Source of the DNA: Caenorhabditis remanei
Lineage: Eukaryota > Nematoda > Chromadorea > Rhabditida > Rhabditidae
Reading direction: 5' to 3'
NCBI RefSeq assembly: GCF_010183535.1
Contig: NC_071329.1
Span: 15,066,001 to 15,130,000, forward strand
Length of the DNA: 64,000 bases
Numbering within the stretch: the stretch's first letter is position 1; every line of letters begins with the position of its first letter. Both the position numbers and the translations under genes were made by a program. The notes under the pieces are model-generated. The model saw only the letters and a program-made list of their open reading frames with translations. It made no database searches and was not told the DNA's origin. Of this stretch, positions 51,300 to 64,000 are shown one piece after another.

Positions 51300-53640
51300 T
51301 CCCGTATTAATGACCCTGAAAATTTATGAAATTCATGGATTTCAATAATATAAGGAAGAAGTTAAAGCGAAACTAAAGAAAGTCGAAAGAACAACGTTAA
51401 AACGTGGGAAAAAAACGGGCGGTGCAAAGATTTTTTCGGATTTTGATGAGGCCACGCTGTATTTAAAAACAATTTCACTGTTTTTTCGCGGCTATTGGGG
51501 CTATTCACGAACGGTGAGAAATGTACTTTTTTACATGTTTTTCTCCCGTTTTTCTCCCATTTTTTCCCTTTTTCTATTATAAATTCACAACACTGCGCCG
51601 CATGGCTTTAAAGGCGCATCCCACTTATTAGAAATTTCGCGGAATGGTCTCGTAGTTGAAAAAGATCAAATACCCTATTTTCGAGCTTTGCAGGTCTAAA
51701 AATAAATGCAAATAATGTTTTTCGCTTCGAGACCATTTTGAACAAATTAGAGGCGCCAAAAGCCATGCGGCGCAGTGTCGTGAATTTATAATACACTTTT
51801 TTCACCGTTTTTCTACAGTTTTCCGTCATCATTTTGGCAGTGAACATCAAAAGAATGCCACCCGCGTTGAGATATTCCTAATTTAATAATTCAATGCGCT
51901 GTTTGGTGTTCACTGCTGATATGATGACGGAAAACTGTAGAAAAGCGGTTAAAAAACGTATAGAAACAGGGAAAAAATGAGAGAAAAACATGTAAAAATA
52001 CATTCGTGAATAACGTAAAATATGCATTAAAATACATGTTTACATGACGACCTGAATAACCCAATAAATGAGCAAAATAACAGCTAAAACTGCGTCAAAA
52101 TTGTGTTTATTCCAGCAACCAGACAGTGTCTGATCAAAGTGATCAACCGAAAAAAAGGGAAATCACAAATAAAATGTTTTGTTTATGTTATTCTTTTCTC
52201 ATTTTCCATTTATCAGCCCGTCTTCTCTCCCCCAAGGGACGCCAAAACTGATAAATAGAACTAGAGAAGAAAAAGGTTACAAGTTGTATCTTTCTCACAA
52301 CGTGCGAAAGTGTGGAAGACGGAAAAATAACGTTGTTTTCCTTCTTACCACGTCTTTTTCTTCAGTTTTTTTCTTCGAATAAAAACAAGCAAGTCGAGAC
52401 TAAAAACTAGGTCAAACTTCTTCCAAATTCTTGGGATATTTAGGATATCTTGACGCCTTTTCGCCCAAATAGAAGTTATCCAAACACTGGAGATATGATA
52501 AGATAAGCTGATCAGCTAACATGGAGATCATTGAAATGATTCGTTTTAGGTCAGATTCATGAAAAAATACCGCGTCGAGCGGAAGATTTTGGAAGAAAAT
52601 CGAAGGATATCGGAGCTGAGTTTCGATTGACACAGAGGAGTTTATTCTCAAATCTCATTCAAAAAACCAGTGAAACCCACAGAAAAATCGTTTTTTCTTC
52701 ACAGAACCCCATACAAAACGTTGAGAGTATATAAAATTTCTCCAATAAACTTTGGGAGCCCCCAACTTTTCTATTTGAAAAACGAGAGCGGGCAAAATCG
52801 ACAATTTTCTCTCGGTGAAAGAGAGAGATGAGACACAGAAAGCTCCGCGGGAGAGAAAGAGAGGGTAAACAACAACAAACGCAGCTAATGGCCGAATTTT
52901 GTGCCGTGTGGCCGAGTTTTCTCAGTGAGCCGCCCGATTGTGCTCAGATTTTGCTCAGTGCACGTGGAGTAAATATGTACTTTATGATAAAAAGAAAGTA
53001 CATAGACTAACCGTTTCTATCTTTTTCTCAATTAAATTTCAAAAAGAGAAGTTAGTAGGAGTGTCTAACCAAATGTACGAAATAAAGTGAACTTGGCGAT
53101 CTTTTATCATACTGCGGGAGTGTCTACCTTATCACAACGATTTAGTGTACTTTCGTACATTCAAAGAAGCAGAAAACCCAAAAGAAGGACAAGTGTGGCA
53201 AAAGTGACTCGGACACGATTATAATTAGAGACTGTTTACGATTGATAAGGACAAAATTCAAACAGTGAAAGTTGATGACTGATAAATGAACACTTAATAG
53301 TCGAGCACGTGGTCAGCGGAGCCCGAAAGACGTGGGAATGAACTTTGAACATGGTGATTTCAAAAGTTCAAGCTATTGGTTGACTGGAAGAACAGTCAAG
53401 ATTTCGTTTTTTTTACGAAATCCTAAACTTATTGAAGACAACTCGACAAAGTCTGAATCCGTTAGATTTTGAACCATTCTGAGAACTGAAAATTGTTTAA
53501 ATGACAATATCAATTTGAAAATGACTGAAATAGCCAGAATAAGTCGTGTGAATTTTCCATTTTTATGTGGAAAAAGTCCATTCTTGAATTTACAGTCGAT
53601 TTAATGAGCCTATTCACAAGTGAAATCAGGGAGCTTAGTT
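51300..53640. other. upstream region of cpt-1, with nested inverted repeats
   Basis: No gene seen. Nested palindromes at about 51505-52015: outer ends CTATTCACGAACGG / ATTCGTGAATAACG, inner halves CACTGCGCCGCATGGCTTTA / AGCCATGCGGCGCAGTGTCG and TACAGTTTTCCGTCATCA / ATGATGACGGAAAACTGTA. A GAGA-rich tract with GAAAGAGAGAGATGAGACAC near 52815-52870 may be promoter DNA. Confidence 0.55.
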
Positions 53641-53653
53641 TTTAGATGTGAAC

Positions 53654-54092
53654 CAGAGCTGTGCGGAAGTAAAATTTTTGAAAAGGGAAGAAGGAAGAAG
53701 GAAGTAAATTTTTCAAAAGGGAAGAAGGAAGAAAGAAGAAAATAGTGAAAAAAGCCCGGAAGAAGGAAGAAGGAAGGAAGAAGGAAGTTGAGTTCCGAAC
53801 CGGGAAATTGGAAGTTAATTTTTAAAATGACAAATTTGAGGAAACTTTGTTCTAGTCATCTCTGAAAACGAATTTTGATGTTGTTTCATACAAAATTCCG
53901 TCAAAAACCACCAAAATTCCGCCAAAATTCCGTCGAAAATTACAAAATTTTAGTAAACTTTTCAACGGAAAAAGGAACAAGGAAGAAGGAAGTAAAATTT
54001 TAGAAAAGAAAGAAGGAAGAAGGAATAAAAACGTGAAAAAAGCCCGGAAGAAGGAAGAAGGAAGTCGAAGGAAGGAATTCCGCACAGCTCTG
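53654..54092. mobile_element. hAT-like MITE, TSD ATGTGAAC, carrying GGAAGAAGGAAG repeats
   Basis: The ends CAGAGCTGTGCGGAA and TTCCGCACAGCTCTG are inverted repeats. ATGTGAAC is duplicated outside (53646-53653 and 54093-54100). Both halves hold the same-strand direct repeat AAAAAAGCCCGGAAGAAGGA followed by more GAAGGAAG, and GAAGTAAAATTTT. The terminal CAG...TGTGCGGA resembles the element at 19678-20322 (CAGGGGTGTGCGGA), so the two may be mobilised by related transposases. Confidence 0.87.
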
Positions 54093-54100
54093 ATGTGAAC

Positions 54101-57100
54101 CGTAAAAAATCTGCTGGACGTCCCAAAAAAATTCAAATGAAAATCAAGAAAAAAATCAACCAGAATCCACGTCATTCTCATAAACTTTTGGCATGTTCTG
54201 CTAAACGACCAACGTACGACGGTCACGGACACACACAATCGGACCGACGTGGCGGGGAAAAGATATGAAACAGACGGTGCAAAGTACATTTCACTCCTCC
54301 CTTGATTTTGTTTCGCTTCCTGCGTCTCATTAGGCGCTCGGTGTGTCTCATTTCCAACGAGCGGGAGGAGAGGAAACGTAAAGAAACGAGTTGATGATGC
54401 TGAAGATCACGAGGAGGAAAAATTGGGGGGTTGTCAGTTCGGTTATCAGTGATAAAATAGTGTGCGAGACAGAGAGACGCAGGAGGCAGTTGTGTTCGAA
54501 CTGCATGAATGATGAAAGGAATAGGAGGAAGAGAAGAGGTCTCTGAACCGATGGAACCCCAGAGAGGACAAAGTACATCAAGGTCGTCAAGATTTGAATA
54601 TTATACCTATATTCGGACATTCCGGTGCTTGGAAGCATACTTGCAAACCGGGCCACCGCGTAATTCGCTTCAAACACAGTTTTATGAGCTAAAAAATATA
54701 CCAAAATGTAGATCTCGGCGAGTTCTACCTCGTTGATAAATAACGGGCCAGTAGTTGGCCAGTGACATTGAGCTCGCCGAGATCTACATTTCGGTATATT
54801 TCTGACCTTTTAACATTGAGTTTTAGCGAGTTACGCGCCAGCCCGGTTTGCCAGTATGCTCTGATATAGTTCAAAACAGTAAAAAAGAAACGATAGGTCA
54901 ATATAATGGACATTTTCCGGAACTATTGTAGAAGAACATATTAAAATCTAGAATAGTCGAAAATCAGGAACAGACAGGAACAAACTCACACAGGTCGACC
55001 GATAATGAGACTGGCTGTATGGCGAACACCGTTCAGAGATCAATATACCACATTGGACGAACCCGTTCCTCCTCCTGGCCATTCTAGAATGTTCGCTATC
55101 TTCCTCTCTCACCCTATTAATCTAGTTCAACATCTATTCACACCATAATTGCTGTCGTAAATCAAAATGTCAACTACAGAATGGTGCACAAAGTGACTAC
55201 GTGTAGTTTGGAGTGTGAGAAACTACTGCCAAGAGAGAAATAAGGTAAACTGGCTCCGACGCTAGCTGTATAATCTTGACAGAACAAAGTCCAACTTAGT
55301 TATCCGAAGTTTTCGTACCCACTTCTCTGTTGTTTTTTCCTTTTTTCTCTTCTTTTTTCAGTGCAGTGATACGAAAAAGTGTAAAATGACGCCACACTGA
55401 CACCTGTCGAAAACCAAAACAAAATATCATCTTTATCGAGACGAAAAATGTTCAAAAACGTCGGAAAACCAAAATAAACAGTGATTTTAATGATAGTCAA
55501 AAACGATTTTTGATGATCGCTGTTTATACTTTATTTGTAAACAAATGTTTCGAACGAGACGAAGATCGGTGTTTTGGAAAATGCAAGAAAATTGTGGTTT
55601 TTAATTATTTTTTGAAGAAAACTGTGTAGTTTGAGTAGTGAATTCGGGGTTTTGGACGAAAAAACTTCATAGAAAAACGTCGTTTCGTCATGAAATGGTG
55701 CTTAAAATGCAAAAATATATTGGAAATGTCACTTTTTGACAGAATCTTAGTTTCAAACAATTATGCTACGAAAATTCCGAGGCCGAAGATTTTCAGCAAT
55801 TTGTGAGTGGAAATTGAGAAAACTGGGAGAATATATCATGTTTGGATTCAAATTTCACTATTTCCTGACTAAATTTTTCAGAAATCGGCAATTTTTCACT
55901 ATTTTAGTCAGGAAATTTCGCTATAAGCAGCGCTAAACTAAATTTTTCTAGTTTTAACGATGTTTAGCAGCGCTGAGTTCAAAAATCGCTAAAAACTTCA
56001 TTTCTGAGTCGATTTTCTCGGAAGTTTGTCATTTTAGTGTCATTTTAGTGGGTAAATGCCTGTCCCGGACCGAAAATTCGCAAAAAAAAAAATGTTCGTT
56101 CTGGACGAATTTTCTTCGAAATCATTGTTTTTTTCCACTATTTCACTTGAAAAATGTCAACTTTTGAGCGATTTTCAAGTTTTTAACGCATTTTTAAGGC
56201 AGCGTAGCATCGCTGAAGTTAAAAACGTCAGTCAAAATGCGATTCTACATGAAAAAGCTGAAAATCTCAATGCTGGATGTTGGAATTCGCTTTCAAGTAA
56301 AAAATTGAAGAAAATGCTGAAAAAAAGGTTTTCTCAAAGATTTTGAAGAAAAACCTGCTTCTAGCAACAATTCTGACCAGAAAGCTTGATTCTGAGCATA
56401 AAAAACGAAAGTGCTTTTGATTTCGAGTCAAAATTCTAGCTGAAAGCTGAAAAAAAACGAGTTACGCACTTATTTTCTCATTCTTCGACTCAATTTCTAC
56501 AAATTTCGGCGAAAAAGAAGCTTTTGACCCTGAATTTGTAATTTTCAGTAGAAAAATAAAATAATTTCGTGCCGAAACAACGCAATTTGAGTTTTTCGAG
56601 AAACCAATAACGAATTTTTGACAGAAGTGAAAGTTTCTAGCGCACATTTTTAGATTAAATTTGAAAAATATGGCTGAAAGCTGTGAAAATCAGTTACAAA
56701 AAGGAAAAATGACAAATGGAAAGACGCCAAAAAATTAAAAAATGATGACATTGAGTGTTTCAGTAAACATGCTCCAATGAACTACAGTAACCTTTTCGGA
56801 ATTTAAAACTTTTTCGCGCGAAGATTTATGCATTTCTCTGCGAATTTCTTGTACTTTTCCTTCGTTGTAGCCTCCACAAGGTCGCATTTCTTCTCTCACT
56901 TTCTTCTTTATCTACGTGTGTCCCCCACGTGTGTCAATCCCCGGGACAAAGTGCGTCGATAGGGGGGGTACAAAGTACAAAGGAGAAAGAGAAACAGTGA
57001 AGAAAAACGGCAAAAAAATTTATTTTTATTGGGCTAGGTGAGGGTTTCCGCTGCAAAAAAACTATAGTGAATGTTTTTGATTAGAAAGAAAGAAAAAGAA

Positions 57101-57280
57101 GAACCAGTGACAGAGAAAGAGAGGGAAAGAATTACAAAAAGAAGCGGGACCTGCCCATAAATTACAGGAAAAAGGGGATTGGAGACAAGCATTTTCATAC
57201 AAGAAAACGAGGGGAAAATGCAAATAGAAAAAAATCTGGGATACAATAAAATGGGTTCTCTTTTTCAAAAAATCTGTTGG
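54101..57280. other. gene-free stretch
   Basis: No supported gene. It contains one family E element (54634-54860) and otherwise A/T-rich sequence with TTTTTCGAAAA-type words. A short repeat of TTTAGTCAGGAAAT / ATTTCCTGACTAAA lies at about 55860-55910. Confidence 0.5.
54634..54860. mobile_element. family E MITE
   Basis: The ends AGCATACTTGCAAACCGGGC and GCCCGGTTTGCCAGTATGCT are inverted with one mismatch, 227 bp. The inner core TATACCAAAATGTAGATCTC / GAGATCTACATTTCGGTATA is shared with the copies at 14456-14690 and 59703-60050. Confidence 0.8.
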
Positions 57281-57287
57281 GAATGTT

Positions 57288-60200
57288 CTAGGCATCCGGA
57301 TCCTCCGCCGGCTTGGAGATCTTCTCCCACGATTCCTCCGAACCGGAGTCCGACGAGATGTTGAGTTCGTCGAGCTCGTCGACGAGGAATGCTGGAATAG
57401 GGGTGAAAATTAGGGAAAAATCAAGAAAATTCGATTTTTGGAGTCAACATTAAGCTGAAAACGTTAAAAACAGCTCATTTTTCAGATGGAACCATGACAT
57501 CTACTGAAAATCTGTCTGTCCGGATGTCTGGATGCGCAAAGTAGCAATTTTTAGATGAAAAATCACGCTGGAAAGGCACATTTCTTTGAGAAATAAGGAT
57601 CTGTAGGTCTGTCTGTAGATCTGTTTCTCCAGATGTCCGAAACTACAGTTTTGTATCAATCTGCTGAAAATCTGTCTGTCCGAATGTCCAAAAGTCCAGA
57701 TTTCCATTATTTTTACCCGATTTCCGCAATTTTTTAGTCTGTTCGTGTGTCTGTGAGTCCGGATTTCCACAATTCGATCATTTCCAGGCGAACTCGGAAA
57801 ATTCCGTTGAAAATCCGAAAGTGTCTATCTGCTGAAAATCTGTCTGTCCGGATGTCCAACAATTCAGATTTTCTCCATTTTCAGCCTTTTTTGAGCTGAT
57901 TTTTCATATTTTTCAACTGAAAATAGAAATTTCGGCTATCCGGATGTACAGATACACCTCAATGGTTATTTTCTTGTAAATATTAAGATTTTTTCAGATT
58001 TTTTGCCCATCAATCCTAAATTATTCCATTAAAACTACACTTACACATATCAGGATCTGAATCCTTCTGCTCCTCCTCGTTCTCTTCGTTTTCTTCTTCG
58101 ACTTCTTGCTTCTCGTCTCGCATCGAAAACGGGACGAAATCGATGTCCCGTTTCAGCACCCGACCCTCTAAATGAGCGATGAGCGTCGTTTGAGGAGGGA
58201 TGAGTGGGCGACGGTTACGGATTTCCGTTATACGCTCTTTGAGAGACGGATCCGTTATGCCTGAAATATAAATTTGTGCTTTTTTTGTAGGTTTGAGGGA
58301 TACGTACTTGAACATTTTTGATGATCTTTCAGAATTTCGTCTAATTCTGAATGATAGTAAAAAATATGACTTTTTCGCGTAAAAAAATCAAAAAATTCGG
58401 AAAAACTTGAATTTTGGTGCCAAGGCTTAAGGTCCGGGCCCCTTGGCAAGTTTGAAGGGATATAGGCTATCTGTCTGTGCATCCAGCTATCCGGATGTCC
58501 TCTCAACTTACTCTGAGAGCTCAACCCGAGCCATTGAGCCACAATATGAGCCAACAATCGATCCGACGATGCCGGATAGTGGCCGATGAAGACGGCCTCC
58601 GTATCCTGTTGATTCCGAGCATCGATCCGGAAGACGTTTCGCAGCTCCTTCTCCAGGAAATCAACGAAGGCCTGGAAAAAAGATATTGATGGAAAAAAAG
58701 TAACGAAAATCGGGTTTTCAGTGGGAAAACGCGAATTCTTTAAAAAAATGAATACATTTTCGAATTTTCGAACGCTTTTGACCAAAAAACGAAGGAATTT
58801 GAAGGTTTATGATGATAAAAATAATTTTTTGATTAAAAATCCCGGAAATTTTAAGAAAAACTGTGAATTCGGCGATTTTTCGTCTAAAAATCTGAATTTC
58901 CGATCGTTTTTCGGTGAATTTGAAGGTTTTAAGCGGAAAAAATCGACGACAATTGGGTGTTTGAACTGAAAACTCGGATTTTAGTGGGAAAAACTTGAAA
59001 ATCATAGTTTTGAGCACTAAAATTGAATTATTTCACGAATTTCCTTTCAAAATTGAACGAAATCACGTTTTTCTTCTATCGAAAAGAGTCGAAAAAAAAA
59101 CAATTTTCGATTAAAAAAATAGATGATTTTCTGTCTGAAAATTGTCAAAAATCTGTTTTCCGGCATTAGAAAAACAGAAAATGCTTACCCAATTGACCTT
59201 CCGACCGAGAAGAGCCATCCGACTCTTGTAGTCGATACGATCGAAGCACGCAGCTCCAGAATACGGAGAGAAGCCTGAACAGTTGGAAATTCGATAAAAA
59301 CTTTTGCAAACGTTAGCACGGCACGCTTTTTACAACCTCGCTCTACCGAAACCGAAGAAAACAGTGAGCAAAAGTGAGAGACTCAGAGAAAAAGAGACTT
59401 TTTCGAGGGAATTTCGGTGGAGCGCGGTTGTAATAAGCGTGCCGAGCTAATAAAAAAAACTCACGCTTCGCCGGCTTCTTGGTGGGACTTTTCCCGCTGC
59501 ACGAAGTCGCCGGAGTTCCTTTTGAAGTCGTTGGCGTGTCGACGACCGACGGCTTCTGGAGAGACGACGTCCCATTGAGGATTCGACGTTGCTCGACTTC
59601 GTCTCTCGAGCAGAACTCGTTCCAGAGCTGAAAAATGAAATGTTTTCAGTAAATCACATGGCTGGCGCACTTTTGACGCGTCGTATGGAAAAATATGGAA
59701 AATCTCATACTTGCAAACCGGACCGGCGCGTAGATCACTTTAAAAAAAACGCAATCTTATGGACTGAAAAATATACCAAACTGTAGATCTCGACGAGTTC
59801 TATGTCAATGACCTGAAACTGGCAGGATGGCGGATCGGTATTGTGCCGCTGGCCGGGCTAGAATGGCTTTTTGGCGATTTTCGCGATTTTTGGCACCTTT
59901 TCCCGGCCCGCGACACATTAACGACTAGTCACCCGGCCCGTACTAGGTCACCGACATAGACTTCGCCGAGATCTACATTTCGGTATATTTTTCAGTCCAT
60001 AAGATTGCGTTTTAAGCAAGTTGCGTGCCTGCCCGATTTGCGAGTATGGGCCTGGCGCACTTTTGACGCGTATTTCACATAGAAAATCTCACTTTCATGT
60101 TCTCCTTGTCGGCAAAAAGCTTGTCGAATGCAGTCGTTGGCTGGGAGGCGATATCCGAGCCATCCTCACAGATGTCCTCGAGATCAGTGAAGGTGAGCAT

Positions 60201-60834
60201 GATTCTGGCTGAAAATTGAATTTTTTTTAATTGTTTCGAGACTTTTCCTCTTACCATGCTCCACTCTTCTCCACTTTCTCATTCCCATATTCCTCTTGAC
60301 ATTCACTCCATCCGTATCGATTTCATCGAATCGATGGGTTTTTTGAGCCATTTTCATTTTCTTCGCATTTTTGTTGCGGATCGGATGGAGCTGCTCGACG
60401 GAGATCCGACGAGCCAAGTCATTCATCTCGTCGGCGGACTCGGCGAGATCATAGCTGGAAGATGGTTGAGATGAGGGAATGAGAGAAGTGAAGGTCTTTT
60501 TGAATCAGAAAAACGCGACAGAGGCGCGCCAGACTCATGTTTTGTATCTTAAGCCTTATAGATGACTTTGAGCGCCGTTTTGAAAGGTATTTGAGCTTTC
60601 TGAGCCAGAAAAACGCGTCAGTGGCGCGCCAGACCCTTTTAAAGCTGTGAATCAAGCTTCTGAAGGCTCTAGAGGGCCTGTATGTCACCCATATTGATTG
60701 AAAACTGACAATTAGCGACCATTTTTCTCTTTTTTGAAAATAAATAAAGCTTACTTTGCATAATTATTGTATTCATCCGTGTCTTCGACACGAATTGGCC
60801 GAAATTCGGCAGGTTCCTTGCGTGGGACTCCCAT
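57288..60834 (-). CDS. R3H-domain protein, R3HDM4-like
   Basis: Eight minus-strand exons: 60834-60755, 60454-60255, 60208-60093, 59627-59465, 59274-59189, 58671-58512, 58260-58045 and 57391-57288. The product is 374 aa. The R3H motif is R253-x3-H257 in SSDRLLAHIVAQWLGLSSQS, near residues 216-270; the helix before it is DFLEKELRNVFRIDARN. Upstream parts LWNEFCSRDEVEQRRIL and YSGAACFDRIDYKSRMALLG align with human R3HDM4 as I remember it. R3H domains bind single-stranded nucleic acid. The C-terminus is very acidic (EEENEENEEEQKDSDPDM; ELNISSDSGSEESWEKISKP). The exon starting at 60890 is open upstream of the ATG, so an upstream coding exon cannot be excluded. Position between cpt-1 and spds-1 fits conserved synteny. 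Confidence 0.82.
59313..59452. mobile_element. TTAGC-family MITE (140 bp) in an intron of the R3H gene
   Basis: The ends TTAGCACGGCACGC and GCGTGCCGAGCTAA are inverted repeats. Inner TACAACCTCGCTCTACCGAAA pairs with TTTCGGTGGAGCGCGGTTGTA. It is the complete reference copy for the fragments at about 29150-29258 and 39229-39367. Confidence 0.85.
59703..60050. mobile_element. family E MITE in an intron of the R3H gene
   Basis: CTCATACTTGCAAACCGG at the left and CCCGATTTGCGAGTATGGG at the right. AACGCAATCTTATGGACTGA is mirrored by TCAGTCCATAAGATTGCGTT. It is longer than the 54634-54860 copy and has a G/C-rich centre (CTTTTCCCGGCCCGCGACAC), a word also present at 14575-14590. Confidence 0.8.
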
Positions 60835-60890
60835 GATTGAAGTTGTTGGGTAGCTGAGGTGCTGCTCGGAGCAGAAGTGAGTGTCGAAAG

Positions 60891-63055
60891 CTGGAATAAA
60901 ATAAGGAAAATTGACGGGAAAACACGAAAACAGATGAGTTGGCAACGGAAAAAGGTTTTTTACAGAAAAAAATCGATTTATTGGGAAAAAAATTACAGAA
61001 ATCAATTTTTCATCAATTTCATGGTCTCCCACTCTGCGAAAAAATAACTTTTTTCACGTTTTAATTCAATTCTTTCATTTTTTGCAGTTAAAAAAAACAG
61101 TATTTTCAGGTTTTAGACATCACAATGTATGAAAAAGGTCCCATCGATCAGAATTTTAGAAAGTAAAATTATCTATCTTATGAGCCAAACAAACGATAAT
61201 TTTGGTAAAAAATTGACTTTTAAAATACAAAAAAACTGGTTTTCAGAAAAATGAGATTGTCAGCCATCTCAGCCAATATTTCATTTTCAAAAAAAATTGT
61301 AACAGTTTCAGAGGATCTTCAAGTACATTAAGTGCAATTTTTATCAGAAACCGTTTTCTGCCAAAAAAATTATACTCAAATTTCTGAAAATCGGTTTTTC
61401 TGTTTCAAGAAAGTCAATTTCAGACCAAAATTCACGTTTTCTGGCTCATTCGATAGAGAATTTCATATTCTGATGGATGGGACCTTTTTCATCCATTTCG
61501 AAGTCTGAAAACCTGAAAATACTGCATTTCCAAAAATGAAAGAATGAGATTAAGTTTCTCGCAGTTCTTTTTGCAGTGTGGAAGACCGTGAATTTTCATA
61601 TAGCTTTTTGTAAAAATCACTAATCAATGAAGCGCAAACAAGCTTCCGATCATGTGACAGTTCTCACCAAACACGCATAAAAAGTGAACAGAGAGAAACC
61701 GATGGAAAAATCAATTCACAATGCATTTGATTTCCCATCGCGTGGCGCGAGGACGCGGAGGCGAAGAGAAGAGAAAAGCAGAAACAGATAGCCCTCGTTT
61801 TCCACTCATTCAACAGCAGTTTAGCGCTTTTGTTAAATATTTCTGAGGAAAGATTGAGGAAAAGTAAATAGATAATTGAGAGGAATAGATGAAAGAGCGA
61901 AGTTGAGTTGATCGGAGTGAAAAAAGTGGAAAAATGCAATTTTGATAATTTTCCGAAAAATCAAAATTATGGCTGGTGTCCTTTCGACGCGTAAAAAAAA
62001 AACAAACTTATCAGAACGAAATTGTAGAATTACCAGAACCAAAATGAAGAAAGAAAACTGGAAAAATCAGTTTTTGATGGAAAATTCTGATTTTTTGGAT
62101 TAAAATCCAAACTTTTTCGCTCAAAAAACCCTATTCTTGAGGCATCCGGACATCCGAACATCCAGACACACATCTCGTCAAGAAAATAATATTTTTTGGT
62201 CTTAAAACCCCGAAAATTGGACACCCGGACACACGTTTGGACATATCAGTTTTTTTGGAAATATCAGTTTTTGGCTGGAAACTTCGGTTTCTAGACTGAA
62301 AACGCTCGATTTTAGACTAAAAATGACGAAAATTGGACATGAAACGCGCTTGCTGGCATTTATTATGGTCAAAAGCTGACAGAAAACTGACCAATAAGAC
62401 GAAATAGCCTCTTCTCCTAACATCCTATTCAGTTTTCCTTGGGTCTCCAAGATCTTTGTGACGTCATCGTCATCTGATGCAACACGGAGAACACATGGAA
62501 TCTACCATCTGCACGATTCTCCTTCTCTTCTCTATTTCTCCTAACACGCACATGCAAACGCACACACTCTCTCATTTCAAAGACAGAAATGTGTATAGCG
62601 GAGAAAGGGGGAAATGTTCTCCGGAGTGTGGCCATGGGCTCCCCCGGCAAAGAGGCGTACAGAGGAGCGCATTTGTTGAGGAAACAGAAAACGATGGAAG
62701 GGGACCTTTGAGCATTGAATAAATGGATTTATGTACTTTTTGAGAAGAGGAAAGAGTAATGTTTGTTTTTCATATAGAATTTGTTTTCAGGTAATCATAT
62801 TTTTCCAATTCTCCTTTTCTAAATACACTCCTTTGAGAAGAACTTTTTGCAATAACTTTCCAAACTTGCTCCAGTGCTCTGTAGATCATAAAACGGTCGA
62901 TATGATATCTTATCACTTTTTCTACTATCGCTATCTCTAATGTGGCGACCCCAGGCGGCTCATTCTGCACACTACTTACTCTTTTCTTTTTTTGCTTTGG
63001 TTTTTGTCGTCTAGTAGTTAGGAATCCCAATTTTTAATCAATCTGACGAGAAATA
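60891..63055. other. gene-free stretch between the R3H gene and spds-1
   Basis: It includes the minus-strand promoter/5' UTR region of the R3H gene. A long inverted repeat (GTATTTTCAGGTTTTAGAC near 61100 mirrored by GTCTGAAAACCTGAAAATAC near 61502) spans about 61080-61545, with GGTCCCATCGATCAGAA / TTCTGATGGATGGGACC inside. No gene seen; small open frames here are unremarkable. Confidence 0.55.
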
Positions 63056-63440
63056 TTTGGAGACGCGGCTTTCAAACAATCTATAAATTTGGTCATAGGT
63101 ACTTTCGACTACGTGGAGTCCATTTCTGCAGTCAAAACCGGATAAATATCTCTGCGAGCCGAGTTATAAGCTCTCAAACTTTTCATATGGATAAGCTTAT
63201 TCACACGGAATTCCAAATCGGCCGCATATAGGCTACCGCGATGTTCCCTGGGTATTCCCCAGCGGATTTGGAATTCCATGTGAAAAAACTTAACCATATT
63301 AAAAGTTTGAGAGCTCATAACTCGGCTCGCAGAGACATTTAGCAGGTTTTGACTGCAGAAATGGACTCTCCGAAGTGGAAAGTACCTATAAAAGGTTTAT
63401 AGATACTTTGAAAGCCGCTTCTCCAAAGACTTCCTTTGTT
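63056..63440. mobile_element. palindromic MITE upstream of spds-1 (family F)
   Basis: TTGGAGACGCGGCTTTCAAA at the left and TTTGAAAGCCGCTTCTCCAA at the right. TGAGAGCTCATAACTCGGCT is mirrored by GAGCCGAGTTATAAGCTCTC, and GGAATTCCAAATCGGCCG by CGGATTTGGAATTCC. The same family is the inner element at about 44337-44752. It ends about 45 bp before the spds-1 start and may overlap its promoter. Confidence 0.8.
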
Positions 63441-63449
63441 AGAAACTAA

Positions 63450-63987
<538 letters not shown>

Positions 63988-64000
63988 TAATAATTTTTTA

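Overview
The window is nuclear DNA of a Caenorhabditis-type nematode. Introns are short (45-54 nt is common) with GTAAGT/GTGAGT donors and TTTTCAG acceptors. Several start codons lie a few bases after a TTTCAG, as at spliced-leader sites. Intergenic and intronic DNA is dense in palindromic MITE-like repeats. Nematode-specific chemoreceptor families (srw, srg) are present. At the right end the genes run cpt-1, an R3H-domain gene (R3HDM4-like), spds-1. From memory, not looked up, this matches the order around clone Y46G5A on C. elegans chromosome II, and alkb-7 belongs to the same neighbourhood.

Layout. 0.5-5 kb: tandem pair of secreted-protein genes with GATA-rich promoters, separated by a large foldback element. 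6.2-6.6 kb (-): insulin-like peptide gene. 7.3-14.3 kb: repeats and a possible gene relic. 14.3-31.2 kb: small proteins, mostly with a C-terminal membrane segment: a 147-aa coiled-coil protein, a 244-aa coiled-coil protein (-), a 46-aa candidate (-), a tandem array of five 71-84 aa proteins plus one decayed copy, and a 123-aa protein with a possible myristoylation start. A 316-aa acidic low-complexity protein lies among them. 31.8-33.8 kb (-): srw receptor. 34.4-38.8 kb (+): srg tandem pair, first copy broken. 38.8-45.5 kb (-): three RING/B-box-like paralogues. 46-51.2 kb (-): alkb-7 and cpt-1, both mitochondrial. 51.2-57.3 kb: gene-free DNA with repeats. 57.3-60.9 kb (-): R3HDM4-like gene. 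63.5 kb to the end: 5' part of spds-1, cut by the window edge.

Functionally the conserved right third is housekeeping: fatty-acid import into mitochondria, a mitochondrial AlkB-family dioxygenase, and polyamine synthesis. The left two thirds are fast-evolving, nematode-specific genes in small tandem families that show duplication, decay and repeat insertion. I found no evidence of a multi-gene defence or secretion system. The most unusual observations are an intron present in one srg twin and precisely absent from the other, the same splice donor damaged in two RING paralogues, and several repeat insertions with readable target-site duplications.

Gene models were built by eye from splice signals and reading-frame bookkeeping. 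Exon totals were checked to be multiples of three. They have not been checked against transcripts.
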